Positions 25,600 to 32,709 of a stretch of 64,000 bases of DNA are shown in pieces. The notes under the pieces are model-generated. The model did no database searches. It had not been told where the DNA came from and worked only from the letters and a program-made list of their open reading frames with translations. A program made the translations under genes and the position numbers. The stretch is taken from NCBI RefSeq assembly GCF_003344965.1, contig NZ_CP031194.1, forward strand, positions 7,440,001-7,504,000, in the 5' to 3' direction. The stretch is from Streptomyces paludis. Its GTDB lineage: Bacteria; Actinomycetota; Actinomycetes; Streptomycetales; Streptomycetaceae. Within the stretch, counting starts at the first letter, position 1. Each line of letters opens with the position of its first letter.

Positions 25600-26759
25600 G
25601 CGCCGGCCCGCAGCGCGTCGCGGAGCGATTCCGGCGACCGGTCCTCGGCCAGGGCACGGCGTACGAGATCCGCCTGGGACGGCGGTGCCAGGCCCTCGAC
25701 CGGCGGATCGGCGTCGAGGTTGGTGGGGAAGGGGTAGCCCTCGGCGCAGGCCGCGATCACCGTGTCCAGCCACGCCGCGTCCGCGCCCTCGGCCCGGCGC
25801 CGCCGGAGCACGGGGTAGACCGCGTTCACCATGGCCTCGCGGTCGACGCTCTCCATGGCGCGCCCGAAGGCGGAGGAGATCTGGAGCAGATTGGCCATGC
25901 GCCGGATACCGGCCGAGCGGTTGGTGCCGGCCGCGTGGAAGAGCGCCGGGTTGAAGAACACCGCGTCCCCCTTGGCCAGCGCCAGCTGCACGTGCGCGGT
26001 CTCGAAGTACTCCTGGAAGCGCGGCAGCCGCCAGGCCAGATAGCCGGGCTCGTACGCCTGCGAGTACGGCAGGTACATGGTCGGGCCCGACTCGACGGGC
26101 ATGTCGCAGTGGGCGACCGCGCCCTGGAGCGTCAGTACGGGGGAGAGCCGGTGGACGTGCGCCGGGTACGCGGCGGCCACCTCGTTGGAGAGGAAGCCCA
26201 GGTGGTAGTCGCGGTGCACGTTCTGGGCGGTGCCGCCCGGGTTGACCACGTTGATCTGCGAGGTGATCTGATAGCCCGGGCCGAGCCATGCCGCCGAGAC
26301 CAGCGCGACGATGTCGTTGGCGTAGTAGTCGGCGAACACCTCCGGGGCGTGGAGGGCCGTCTTCTCGAGCGCGTTCCAGACCCGGTCGTTCGCGCCGGGC
26401 GCGGCGAAGTGGTCACCGGCGACGGCGCCGGAGGCCCGCTGCGCGTCGATCAGCGCGTCGAACGCGGCGGTCGCCCGGTCGACGATCCCGGCGTCCGGGA
26501 AGGCCCGCCGCAGGACGACGACGCCCGGTCCGTCGGTCAGCGCGCCGATCAGCTCGGCGCCGGCCGCGCGGCGGCCCTCGGGCGTGGCCGCCGCGGCCCG
26601 CAGTGTGTCGCTGTCGTAGATCGGGACGCCCCGCTCCACCGAGACGGCGTGCGGGTGGTCGGCGAGGTCGGTCGTCCGCTCGACCAGGGCGCGGAAGGTG
26701 TCGAGGTCGCAGTCCTGCTCGGACAGCCACGCTCGGCGTTCTGCTGTGGTGAAGGACAT
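25581..26759 (-). CDS. Phytanoyl-CoA dioxygenase (PhyH) family Fe(II)/2-oxoglutarate oxygenase
   Basis: A 392-residue double-stranded beta-helix oxygenase. Iron ligands are visible as His182 and Asp184 (NVHRDYH) and the distal His275 (PALFHAAGTNRS); Arg281 is placed to bind 2-oxoglutarate. PhyH enzymes hydroxylate small molecules or remove O-/N-alkyl groups by hydroxylation. ATG 26759 is chosen because GGA lies 5 bases upstream; ATG 26762 is adjacent. It is first in the operon PhyH - SDR - inositol dehydrogenase, divergent from a LacI-type regulator. A role in removing a substituent from a cyclitol is an inference from context. Confidence 0.82.
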   Translation of the reverse strand: MSFTTAERRAWLSEQDCDLDTFRALVERTTDLADHPHAVSVERGVPIYDSDTLRAAAATPEGRRAAGAELIGALTDGPGVVVLRRAFPDAGIVDRATAAFDALIDAQRASGAVAGDHFAAPGANDRVWNALEKTALHAPEVFADYYANDIVALVSAAWLGPGYQITSQINVVNPGGTAQNVHRDYHLGFLSNEVAAAYPAHVHRLSPVLTLQGAVAHCDMPVESGPTMYLPYSQAYEPGYLAWRLPRFQEYFETAHVQLALAKGDAVFFNPALFHAAGTNRSAGIRRMANLLQISSAFGRAMESVDREAMVNAVYPVLRRRRAEGADAAWLDTVIAACAEGYPFPTNLDADPPVEGLAPPSQADLVRRALAEDRSPESLRDALRAGAERRKS

Positions 26760-26787
26760 CATCGTCCTTTCGGGGGACTGGAGCGAG

Positions 26788-26805
26788 TTTGTGCTGTCAT
26801 TCTGA
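26788..26805. promoter_or_regulatory. TTTGTNNNGNCAT regulatory motif between the PhyH and LacI-type genes
   Basis: TTTGTGCTGTCATTCTGA (26788-26805) matches 14 of 18 positions of TTTGTACAGACATTCGGA at 20284-20301 before the ABC importer. The two control regions therefore share a site, probably for the regulator encoded at 26870. Confidence 0.55.
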
Positions 26806-26869
26806 TGAACGCACACACATCAAACAACCAGCAGCCGACCGTCAAAAACCCCTCAAGGGAGTCATTCCG

Positions 26870-27904
26870 ATGGGCCACCCCTATCCGCTCCGGGAGATAG
26901 CCTGGCAGGCGGGCCTGAGCGAGGCCACCGTCGACCGCGTCCTGAACGGGCGGGGCGGGGTCCGCGGCAGTACGGCGGCCGAGGTGCACCGGGCCATCGC
27001 CGAACTGGACCGGCAGCGGACCCAGGTCCGGCTGGTCGGCCGCACCTTCATGATCGACATCGTGATGCAGTCGCCCGACCGGTTCTCCACCGCCGTACGG
27101 GCCGCCCTGGAGGCCGAGCTGCCCTCGCTCCACCCGGCCGTGGTGCGATCGAGGTTCCACTTCCGCGAGACCGGCCCGGTGGACGGGCTGGTCGCGACCC
27201 TGGACCGGATCGCCCGCCGCGGCACCCAGGGCGTGATCCTCAAGGCCCCCGACGTCCCCGAGGTGACCGCGGCCGTCGGCCGGCTCGTCGCGGCGGGCAT
27301 CCCCGTCGTCACCCTGGTGACCGACCTCCCGGCCAGCGGCCGGCTCGCCTATGTCGGGATCGACAACCGGGCGGCGGGCGCCACCGCCGCGTACCTCATG
27401 GGCCAGTGGCTGGGCGACCGCCCCGGCAATGTCCTCACCAGCCTCAGCAGCGGCTTCTTCCGTAACGAGGAGGAGCGCGAGATGGGCTTCCGCGGCGCGA
27501 TGCGGGCGCTGTACCCGGGGCGCACCCTGGTCGAGATCACCGAGGGACAGGGGCTGGACGAGACCCAGTACCGGCTGGTCCACGCCGCGCTGGAGCGCGA
27601 TCCGGAGATCCGCGCGGTCTACTCGATGGGCGGTGGCAACGCCGCCACCCTGGCGGCCTTCGAGGCCCTGGGCCGCGAGTGCGCGGTGTTCATCGCGCAC
27701 GACCTCGACCACGAGAACACCGGGCTGCTGCGCGACCACCGGCTCTCCGCGGTGCTCCACCACGATCTGCGCCAGGACATGCGGCATGTCTGCGGGACCG
27801 TCATGCGGGCCCACGGCGCGCTGCCGGCCGCGGGCCCGGCCCTGCCGTCCGCGATCCAGGTGGTCACGCCCTACAACATGCCTCCCGAGGCACCGGCCGG
27901 CTGA
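26870..27904 (+). CDS. LacI family transcriptional regulator (likely controls importer and PhyH operons)
   Basis: A 344-residue regulator. LacI helix-turn-helix at the N-terminus (LREIAWQAGLSEATVDRVLNGRGGVRGSTAAEVHRAIAELD split by the hinge), then a sugar-binding effector domain (FMIDIVMQSPDRFSTAVRAAL, VILKAPDVPEVTAAV, VVTLVTDLP, YVGIDNRAAGATAAYLMGQWLG). The effector part resembles those of inositol/ribose regulators. ATG 26870 has AAGGGA 9 bases upstream. Its control region and that of the importer share the TTTGTNNNGNCAT motif, which suggests one regulon. Confidence 0.87.
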   Translation: MGHPYPLREIAWQAGLSEATVDRVLNGRGGVRGSTAAEVHRAIAELDRQRTQVRLVGRTFMIDIVMQSPDRFSTAVRAALEAELPSLHPAVVRSRFHFRETGPVDGLVATLDRIARRGTQGVILKAPDVPEVTAAVGRLVAAGIPVVTLVTDLPASGRLAYVGIDNRAAGATAAYLMGQWLGDRPGNVLTSLSSGFFRNEEEREMGFRGAMRALYPGRTLVEITEGQGLDETQYRLVHAALERDPEIRAVYSMGGGNAATLAAFEALGRECAVFIAHDLDHENTGLLRDHRLSAVLHHDLRQDMRHVCGTVMRAHGALPAAGPALPSAIQVVTPYNMPPEAPAG

Positions 27905-27961
27905 CCGGTGGCGTCCGCCGGCTGACCCGCGGCCGCCGCGCTGACCCGCGGAGCCCGGCCA

Positions 27962-29017
27962 TCAGGCGGCGTCCGGCGACTCCCCCGGGAAGACGATGCC
28001 GCACTGCCGCCGTATCCCGTCCATCACCCGGAGCGTGGTGAGCGAGTCGGCGAGCGGCCGGAGCGGGGTCTGGGTGCGCCCCTCCGCGATACAGCGGGCG
28101 ACCTCCGCCGCCTCGTGGCACAGGGCGTCGTGGGCGGTGCGCGGCTCGGTGTACGTGAGGGGTGTGCCGCCGCCGGCCGGGGTGAGCACGAGGTCCCCGG
28201 GCTGGTAGAAGGGGCCCGGCAGGGTCAGTGTGGCCCGGGTGCCCGCGATGACCGCCGTGGTCGGTGTGTCGCTGAACAGGGTGGTGTGCAGGACGGCCTG
28301 GTCCCCGCGCGCGGTGCGCAGGACGGCGGACAACTGTCCGTTGACACCCGCCGGATGCGGCTGCCCCGTGGCCAGGACGGTGTCGGGCGCGCCGAGCACC
28401 CAGGTCGCGAGCGCGACGGGGTAGGTGCCGAGGTCGAGCAGCGGGCCGCCGGCCAGCTCGGGGCGGAAGATACGGTGGCCACCGGCCGGATCGAAGTACT
28501 CGCCGATGTCGGCCAGTACGGTACGGATCTCACCGAGGTCGCCGGATTCGAGGAGCCTGCGGACCACGTCGAAGCGGGGCAGGAACAGCGTCCACAGGGC
28601 CTCCGCGCAGAACAGCCCCCGCTCGGCGGCGAGTCGCGCGGTCAGCGCCGCCTCGGCCTCGCTCGGCGCGAGCGGCTTCTCGACCAGGACATGCTTTCCG
28701 CCCTCCAACGCGAGCCGCGCGCCGGAGAGATGGGCGGTGTGCGGCGTCGCCACGTACACCACGTCGACCTCGGGGTCGGCCACCAGGCTCTCGTACGAGC
28801 CGTGGGCGCGCGGGATGTCGTGGCGCGCGGCGAACTCCGCGGCGTGGCCGCCGTCGCGCGAGGCGACCGCGGTGAAGCGCTGACGGGTGTGGCGGCGTAC
28901 GGAGCCGATGAACCGCTCCGCGATCCAGCCGGTGCCGAGGACGCCCCAGCGCAGGGCGGGCGCGGTCGCCGGGTCGGGGGTACGCGGGGCGGGCAGCGCG
29001 GAGGGGAACGGGGACAC
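27962..29017 (-). CDS. Gfo/Idh/MocA family oxidoreductase (dihydrodiol-dehydrogenase-like branch)
   Basis: A 351-residue dehydrogenase. Rossmann motif LRWGVLGTGWIAERF (23-37), EKP in HVLVEKPLAPS, then EALWTLFLPRFDVVRRLLESGDLGEI and GGPLLDLGTYPVALA, typical of the xylose/dihydrodiol dehydrogenase-like branch rather than IolG. The start is GTG 29017. It lies 147 bp downstream of the next dehydrogenase gene, same strand; the gap is GC-rich with several CCGGACC/GGTCCGG palindromes. It is probably the last gene of the three-dehydrogenase series controlled from 31371. Confidence 0.85.
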   Translation of the reverse strand: MSPFPSALPAPRTPDPATAPALRWGVLGTGWIAERFIGSVRRHTRQRFTAVASRDGGHAAEFAARHDIPRAHGSYESLVADPEVDVVYVATPHTAHLSGARLALEGGKHVLVEKPLAPSEAEAALTARLAAERGLFCAEALWTLFLPRFDVVRRLLESGDLGEIRTVLADIGEYFDPAGGHRIFRPELAGGPLLDLGTYPVALATWVLGAPDTVLATGQPHPAGVNGQLSAVLRTARGDQAVLHTTLFSDTPTTAVIAGTRATLTLPGPFYQPGDLVLTPAGGGTPLTYTEPRTAHDALCHEAAEVARCIAEGRTQTPLRPLADSLTTLRVMDGIRRQCGIVFPGESPDAA

Positions 29018-29164
29018 GGGGACTCCCAGCGGGCGGGGCGGGCGGGGCGGACGGGATCGGAGACGCGGACTGGTGGGCCGTGGGCGGCCCGGACCGGACG
29101 GGGCCCGGACCGGCGAGCGGCCCGGGCCACCGGCCCGGTCCGGCCCACCGGCCCGCGCTCCGGG
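29018..29164. other. GC-rich intergenic spacer with palindromes
   Basis: It contains runs of GGGCGGGGCGG and a 9-bp inverted repeat CCGGACCGG (29105-29113) / CCGGTCCGG (29135-29143). It could be an mRNA-processing or attenuating hairpin within the operon; no reading frame is convincing. Confidence 0.4.
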
Positions 29165-30160
29165 TCAGAGTTCCGGGACGGTGACGGGTACGGTGCGCCC
29201 GCCGTCCTTCATCGAGGCGATCACCGCTTCGGCGACCACGGACGCGGTCAGTCCGTCGTACGCGGTGGCCAGCGGGGAGGGCCGGCCGGCGGCGACCGCG
29301 TCGGTCCACGCCAGCAGCTCCAGCCGGTAGGCGTCGGCGAACCGGGGCCGCCAGTCGGCGGGATGGCCGGTGGACCGGGTCCCGGCCAGATCGGTCACGA
29401 CGCGCGGGGCGGGGGCGGCGAGTGTGAGCGCGCCCCGCTCGGCCACGATCTCGCAGCGGACCTCGTAGCCGTAACGGGCGTTGAGGAACACCTCGACGGT
29501 GGTCAGGACACCGTCCGCGGTGTGCAGCAGCATCAGCTGCGGATCGCGCAGGCCCGGCGCGGACTCGCCGTCCGGCGCGTGCCAGGAGACCGCCTCGACC
29601 GGACTGCCCAGCAGCCAGGGCACGGTGTCGAACTCGTGGATCGCGGAGCCGGTCACACTGAACTCGGTGATCGCCCCCGGCGCGGCGGACACACCGCGGC
29701 TGACACAGTGCACCAGGCGCGCGTTCCCGCACCGCCCCTCGCCGAGTGCCTCCCGCAGCTCCACATGGCCGGGGTCGAAGCGGCGCATGAACCCCAGCGA
29801 GATCAGCCCGCCGCCGGCCGCCCGCTCCGCCCGTACCACCCGGACGCACTCGGCGACGGTCGGCGCCAGCGGCTTCTCGCACAGCACCGGTTTGCCCGCC
29901 TCGACGGCGGCGACGGCCAGGTCCGCGTGGGTGGAGTCGTGCGAGGCGATGATCACCGCGTCCACCGAGGGATCCGCGATGACCGCTCGCGCGTCGTCGG
30001 CGGTGCGCGCCCCCGGCACGGAGTCCGCCGCGGCCCGCGCCCGCGCCGGGTCGGTGTCCGCCACGAGCACGACCTCGGCCGCCGGGACATACCGGTGCAG
30101 TGTGTTCACATGGTCGGCGCCCATCACCCCGGCGCCGATCACACCGATCCGTACGGTCAT
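29165..30160 (-). CDS. Gfo/Idh/MocA family oxidoreductase (IolG-like)
   Basis: A 331-residue dehydrogenase. Rossmann motif VRIGVIGAGVMGADH, EKP in PVLCEKPLAPT, and active-site helix VTGSAIHEFDTVPWLLG in place of RDCxxHDFD. The C-terminal SPLATAYDGLTASVVAEAVIASMKDG segment is typical of inositol/glucose-fructose branch enzymes. ATG 30160 overlaps the upstream stop by ATGA, so it is translationally coupled to the preceding dehydrogenase. Substrate unknown; a sugar or cyclitol is expected. Confidence 0.86.
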   Translation of the reverse strand: MTVRIGVIGAGVMGADHVNTLHRYVPAAEVVLVADTDPARARAAADSVPGARTADDARAVIADPSVDAVIIASHDSTHADLAVAAVEAGKPVLCEKPLAPTVAECVRVVRAERAAGGGLISLGFMRRFDPGHVELREALGEGRCGNARLVHCVSRGVSAAPGAITEFSVTGSAIHEFDTVPWLLGSPVEAVSWHAPDGESAPGLRDPQLMLLHTADGVLTTVEVFLNARYGYEVRCEIVAERGALTLAAPAPRVVTDLAGTRSTGHPADWRPRFADAYRLELLAWTDAVAAGRPSPLATAYDGLTASVVAEAVIASMKDGGRTVPVTVPEL

Positions 30161-31359
30161 GACGTGCCGTCCAGGGTGACCCACGCGCCGCTCTCGGCGG
30201 ACCGCGTCATGGCGTCCAGCGCGACGGCGCTGTGCACGGCGTCCTGGAGCGTGGCGCCGTACGGGGTCCGCTCCGCGACGGAGCGCAGGAAGCGGTACGC
30301 CTCGACGACCTTCAGATCGTCGTAGCCCATGCTGCTCGCGGCGCCGGGCTGGAAGGCCGCGTACTCCCCGTCGCCCGGGCCGACGTACACGGTGCTGACG
30401 GGCTGGTCCTGGAAGGCGGTGCCGCGGCTGACGCCCAGCTCGCCCATACGGCGGAAGTCCCAGAACACCGCGCCCTTGGTGCCGTGCACCTCGAACCCGT
30501 AGTTGTTCTGCTCGCCCACCGAGACCCGGCACGCCTCCAGGACACCCCGGGCGCCGGAGGCGAAGCGCAGCAGGCAGGAGACGTAGTCCTCGTTCTCCAC
30601 CGGCGCCAACTCGCCGCCGGCGGCGCGGGTATGACCGGCGGTGGCACCGGTCGGGCGGGCCCGCTCGGGGACGAACACGGCCGTGTCGGCGGTCAGCGAC
30701 GCGATGTCGCCGAGCAGGAAGCGGGCGAGGTCCACACCGTGCGAGGCCAGGTCACCGAGCACCCCGCTGCCGCCGCGCTCGCGCTCGTACCGCCAGGTCA
30801 GGGCGCCTTCCGGATGGGCCGCGTAGTCGCTGAACAGCCGGATACGGACATGGGTGACGGTGCCGATCTCACCGGCGGCGATCATCGCGCGGGCGGTCTC
30901 GACGGCGGGCGCGTTGCGGTAGTTGAAGCCGACCGCGGTCTGCACACCGGCCTTGGCCGCCGCGTCGGCGACCGCGCGGGCGTCCGCCGCCGTGAGGCCG
31001 ACCGGCTTCTCGATCCAGATGTGCTTGCCGGCCTCGGCCATCGCCACACCGATCTCGCGGTGCAGGAAGTTCGGCGCGGTGATGCTCACCGCCTCCACCC
31101 GGGGATCGGCGGCCACCTCCCGCCAGTCGCGCGCCGTGCCGGCGAACCCGTACTGCGCGGCGGCCTCCTCGGCCCGGCCCGGCACCTCCTCGGCGACCGT
31201 CACCAGCCGGGGCCGTACACCGAGCCCCGGGAAGTGGTGCAGCACCCGGGCGTACGCCTGGGTGTGCACCCGGCCCATCCAGCCGAAGCCGACCACCGCG
31301 ACGCCGAGCGGCCGCCGATCGGATTCCCTGGCCTCGTCGTCCTTGACGTCGTTGTCCAT
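30157..31359 (-). CDS. Gfo/Idh/MocA family oxidoreductase, first gene of LacI-controlled operon
   Basis: A 400-residue dehydrogenase. Rossmann motif GVAVVGFGWMGRVH, EKP in HIWIEKPVGLT, and active-site segment GVLGDLASHGVDLARFLLGD. The long C-terminal domain (EVHGTKGAVFWDFRRMGELGV) groups it with the ~390-residue branch also seen at 16857. ATG 31359 has an excellent GGTGGAG ribosome site 3-9 bases upstream; the open frame extends 28 codons further but across the operator, so the later start is right. The 16-bp LacI palindrome at 31371-31386 lies directly in its leader. Confidence 0.88.
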   Translation of the reverse strand: MDNDVKDDEARESDRRPLGVAVVGFGWMGRVHTQAYARVLHHFPGLGVRPRLVTVAEEVPGRAEEAAAQYGFAGTARDWREVAADPRVEAVSITAPNFLHREIGVAMAEAGKHIWIEKPVGLTAADARAVADAAAKAGVQTAVGFNYRNAPAVETARAMIAAGEIGTVTHVRIRLFSDYAAHPEGALTWRYERERGGSGVLGDLASHGVDLARFLLGDIASLTADTAVFVPERARPTGATAGHTRAAGGELAPVENEDYVSCLLRFASGARGVLEACRVSVGEQNNYGFEVHGTKGAVFWDFRRMGELGVSRGTAFQDQPVSTVYVGPGDGEYAAFQPGAASSMGYDDLKVVEAYRFLRSVAERTPYGATLQDAVHSAVALDAMTRSAESGAWVTLDGTS

Positions 31360-31370
31360 GACTCCACCTT

Positions 31371-31490
31371 TTTGGACCGGTCCAAATGTTCTGGGCCTCA
31401 CCCTGAATCCCCATGGAGCCGCTGTCAACACCTTTGACAACATCGTGGACGCGCTGAGAGAGTCTGGAGAACTATGTGGAACGGTCCAAG
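31371..31490. promoter_or_regulatory. Paired LacI operators with divergent promoters
   Basis: O1: TTTGGACCGGTCCAAA (31371-31386), a perfect 16-bp palindrome. O2: TGTGGAACGGTCCAAG (31475-31490), 13 of 16 matches to O1. Minus -35 TTGACA at 31423-31428 and plus -35 TTGACA at 31434-31439 sit back to back between them. Each operator lies just downstream of the expected transcription start on its own side, so one LacI protein could roadblock both directions or loop the DNA. Confidence 0.8.
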
Positions 31491-31555
31491 AAGCCCGGGA
31501 AGCGCCAGAAATTTGAGAAGCCGAAGAAGCCGAAGAAGCCCCAGAGGTTCAGCAC

Positions 31556-32572
31556 GTGGCTGAGACGCCGTCCGGACGGCCGACGATCCGTACGGTCGCG
31601 GAGCGCGCCGGGGTCTCCAAGTCGCTGGTCTCGCTGGTGCTGCGCGGCTCCGACCAGGTGCGGCCGGAGAAGCGGCAGGCCGTGCTGGACGCCATGCGGG
31701 AGCTGGGCTACCGGCCGAACGCCGCGGCGCGCAGCCTCAGCGAGCGGCGCACCCGTACGGTCGGCGTCCTCCTGCACGACCTGCGCAACCCCTGGTTCGT
31801 GGATCTGCTCGACGGTCTGAACTCCCTGCTCAACGACAACGGGCTGCACATGCTCCTGGCCGACGCCCGGCTGCACCGCCGCGCGGGCCAGGACCTCACC
31901 CGCCCCTTCCTCGACCTCCAGGTCGACGGTCTGGTGGCGGTCGGCACCCTGCCCGATCCCGCCGCGCTCGGCTCGGCCGCCGAGCGGATACCGGTCGTCG
32001 TCGCGGGCACCCGCGAACCGGCGCTGCCCGGGGTGGACATCGTCGCCAACGACGACGAGTACGGCGCACGGCTCGCCACCGAGCACCTCATCGCCCTCGG
32101 CCACCGCCGGATCGCCCATATCGCCGGGTACGGCGCCGTCGGCGAGCTGCGCCGGCGCAGCTTCGAGGCCACGATGCGCGCCCACGGCCTCGCGGACGGC
32201 ATGACCGTCGAGCCCAGCGACATGACCGAGGAGGGCGGCTACCGCACCACGGTCCGGCTGATCGGCCGCACCCCCCGCCCCACCGCCGTCTTCGCCATCA
32301 ACGACACCGCCTCGGTCGGCGCGCTCTCCGCCGCCGAGGAACTGGGGCTGCGGGTGCCCCAGGACCTCTCCGTGGTCGGGTACGACAACACGAGCGTCTC
32401 CCGGCTGCGTCACCTCTGGCTCACCACCGTCGACGGCGCGGGCCACGAGGTCGGCCGCCGCGCCGCCCGCTGTCTGCTCGACCGCTTCGCGGACCCGTCC
32501 CGGCCCGGCGGTGTCCATCTCGCGGCACCGGTGCTGGAGGTCCGGGGGACCACCGGGGCTCCGCGCGACTGA
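31556..32572 (+). CDS. LacI family transcriptional regulator (for three-dehydrogenase operon)
   Basis: A 338-residue regulator. Helix-turn-helix TIRTVAERAGVSKSLVSLVLRG (10-31), hinge ELGYRPNAAARSLSERR, and effector domain VGVLLHDLRNPWFVDLLDGL...VVGYDNTSVSRL. The GTG at 31556 follows AGAGG by about 8 bases. The leader contains a GAAGCC/GAA microsatellite (about 31517-31542). It is divergent from the dehydrogenase genes; O2 lies in its leader, so autoregulation is expected. Confidence 0.9.
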   Translation: MAETPSGRPTIRTVAERAGVSKSLVSLVLRGSDQVRPEKRQAVLDAMRELGYRPNAAARSLSERRTRTVGVLLHDLRNPWFVDLLDGLNSLLNDNGLHMLLADARLHRRAGQDLTRPFLDLQVDGLVAVGTLPDPAALGSAAERIPVVVAGTREPALPGVDIVANDDEYGARLATEHLIALGHRRIAHIAGYGAVGELRRRSFEATMRAHGLADGMTVEPSDMTEEGGYRTTVRLIGRTPRPTAVFAINDTASVGALSAAEELGLRVPQDLSVVGYDNTSVSRLRHLWLTTVDGAGHEVGRRAARCLLDRFADPSRPGGVHLAAPVLEVRGTTGAPRD

Positions 32573-32627
32573 AGGCAGGGTGACGCCGGAAAGCCGGGCG
32601 ACGCCGGAACGAAATACGTCCGAACGA

Positions 32628-32656
32628 TTGACGTGTACATAACGCTTACCTATCTT
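32628..32656 (+). promoter_or_regulatory. Promoter of the arabinofuranosidase gene
   Basis: TTGACG (32628-32633), 17-bp gap, TATCTT (32651-32656): a near-consensus vegetative promoter. The spacer contains ATAACGCTTA, an AT-rich imperfect inverted sequence that might bind a repressor. Confidence 0.65.
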
Positions 32657-32709
32657 CTGGTCGAAGCTGCGCACGCCGTTCGAAATACCGCACAAAGCAA
32701 GCGGAGGAC

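Noticed and set aside
26803..26822. TGATG...CATCA inverted repeat upstream of the LacI-type gene as its operator
   Set aside because: Only 5-bp arms; the TTTGTNNNGNCAT match to the importer region is the stronger candidate.
31476..31820. Possible small Lys/Pro-rich protein overlapping the start of the LacI gene (reads KKPGKRQKFEKPKKPKKP)
   Set aside because: The GTG lies inside operator O2, has no ribosome site, and its lysine-rich part comes from a GAAGCC/GAA microsatellite. It then runs out of frame through the LacI coding sequence.
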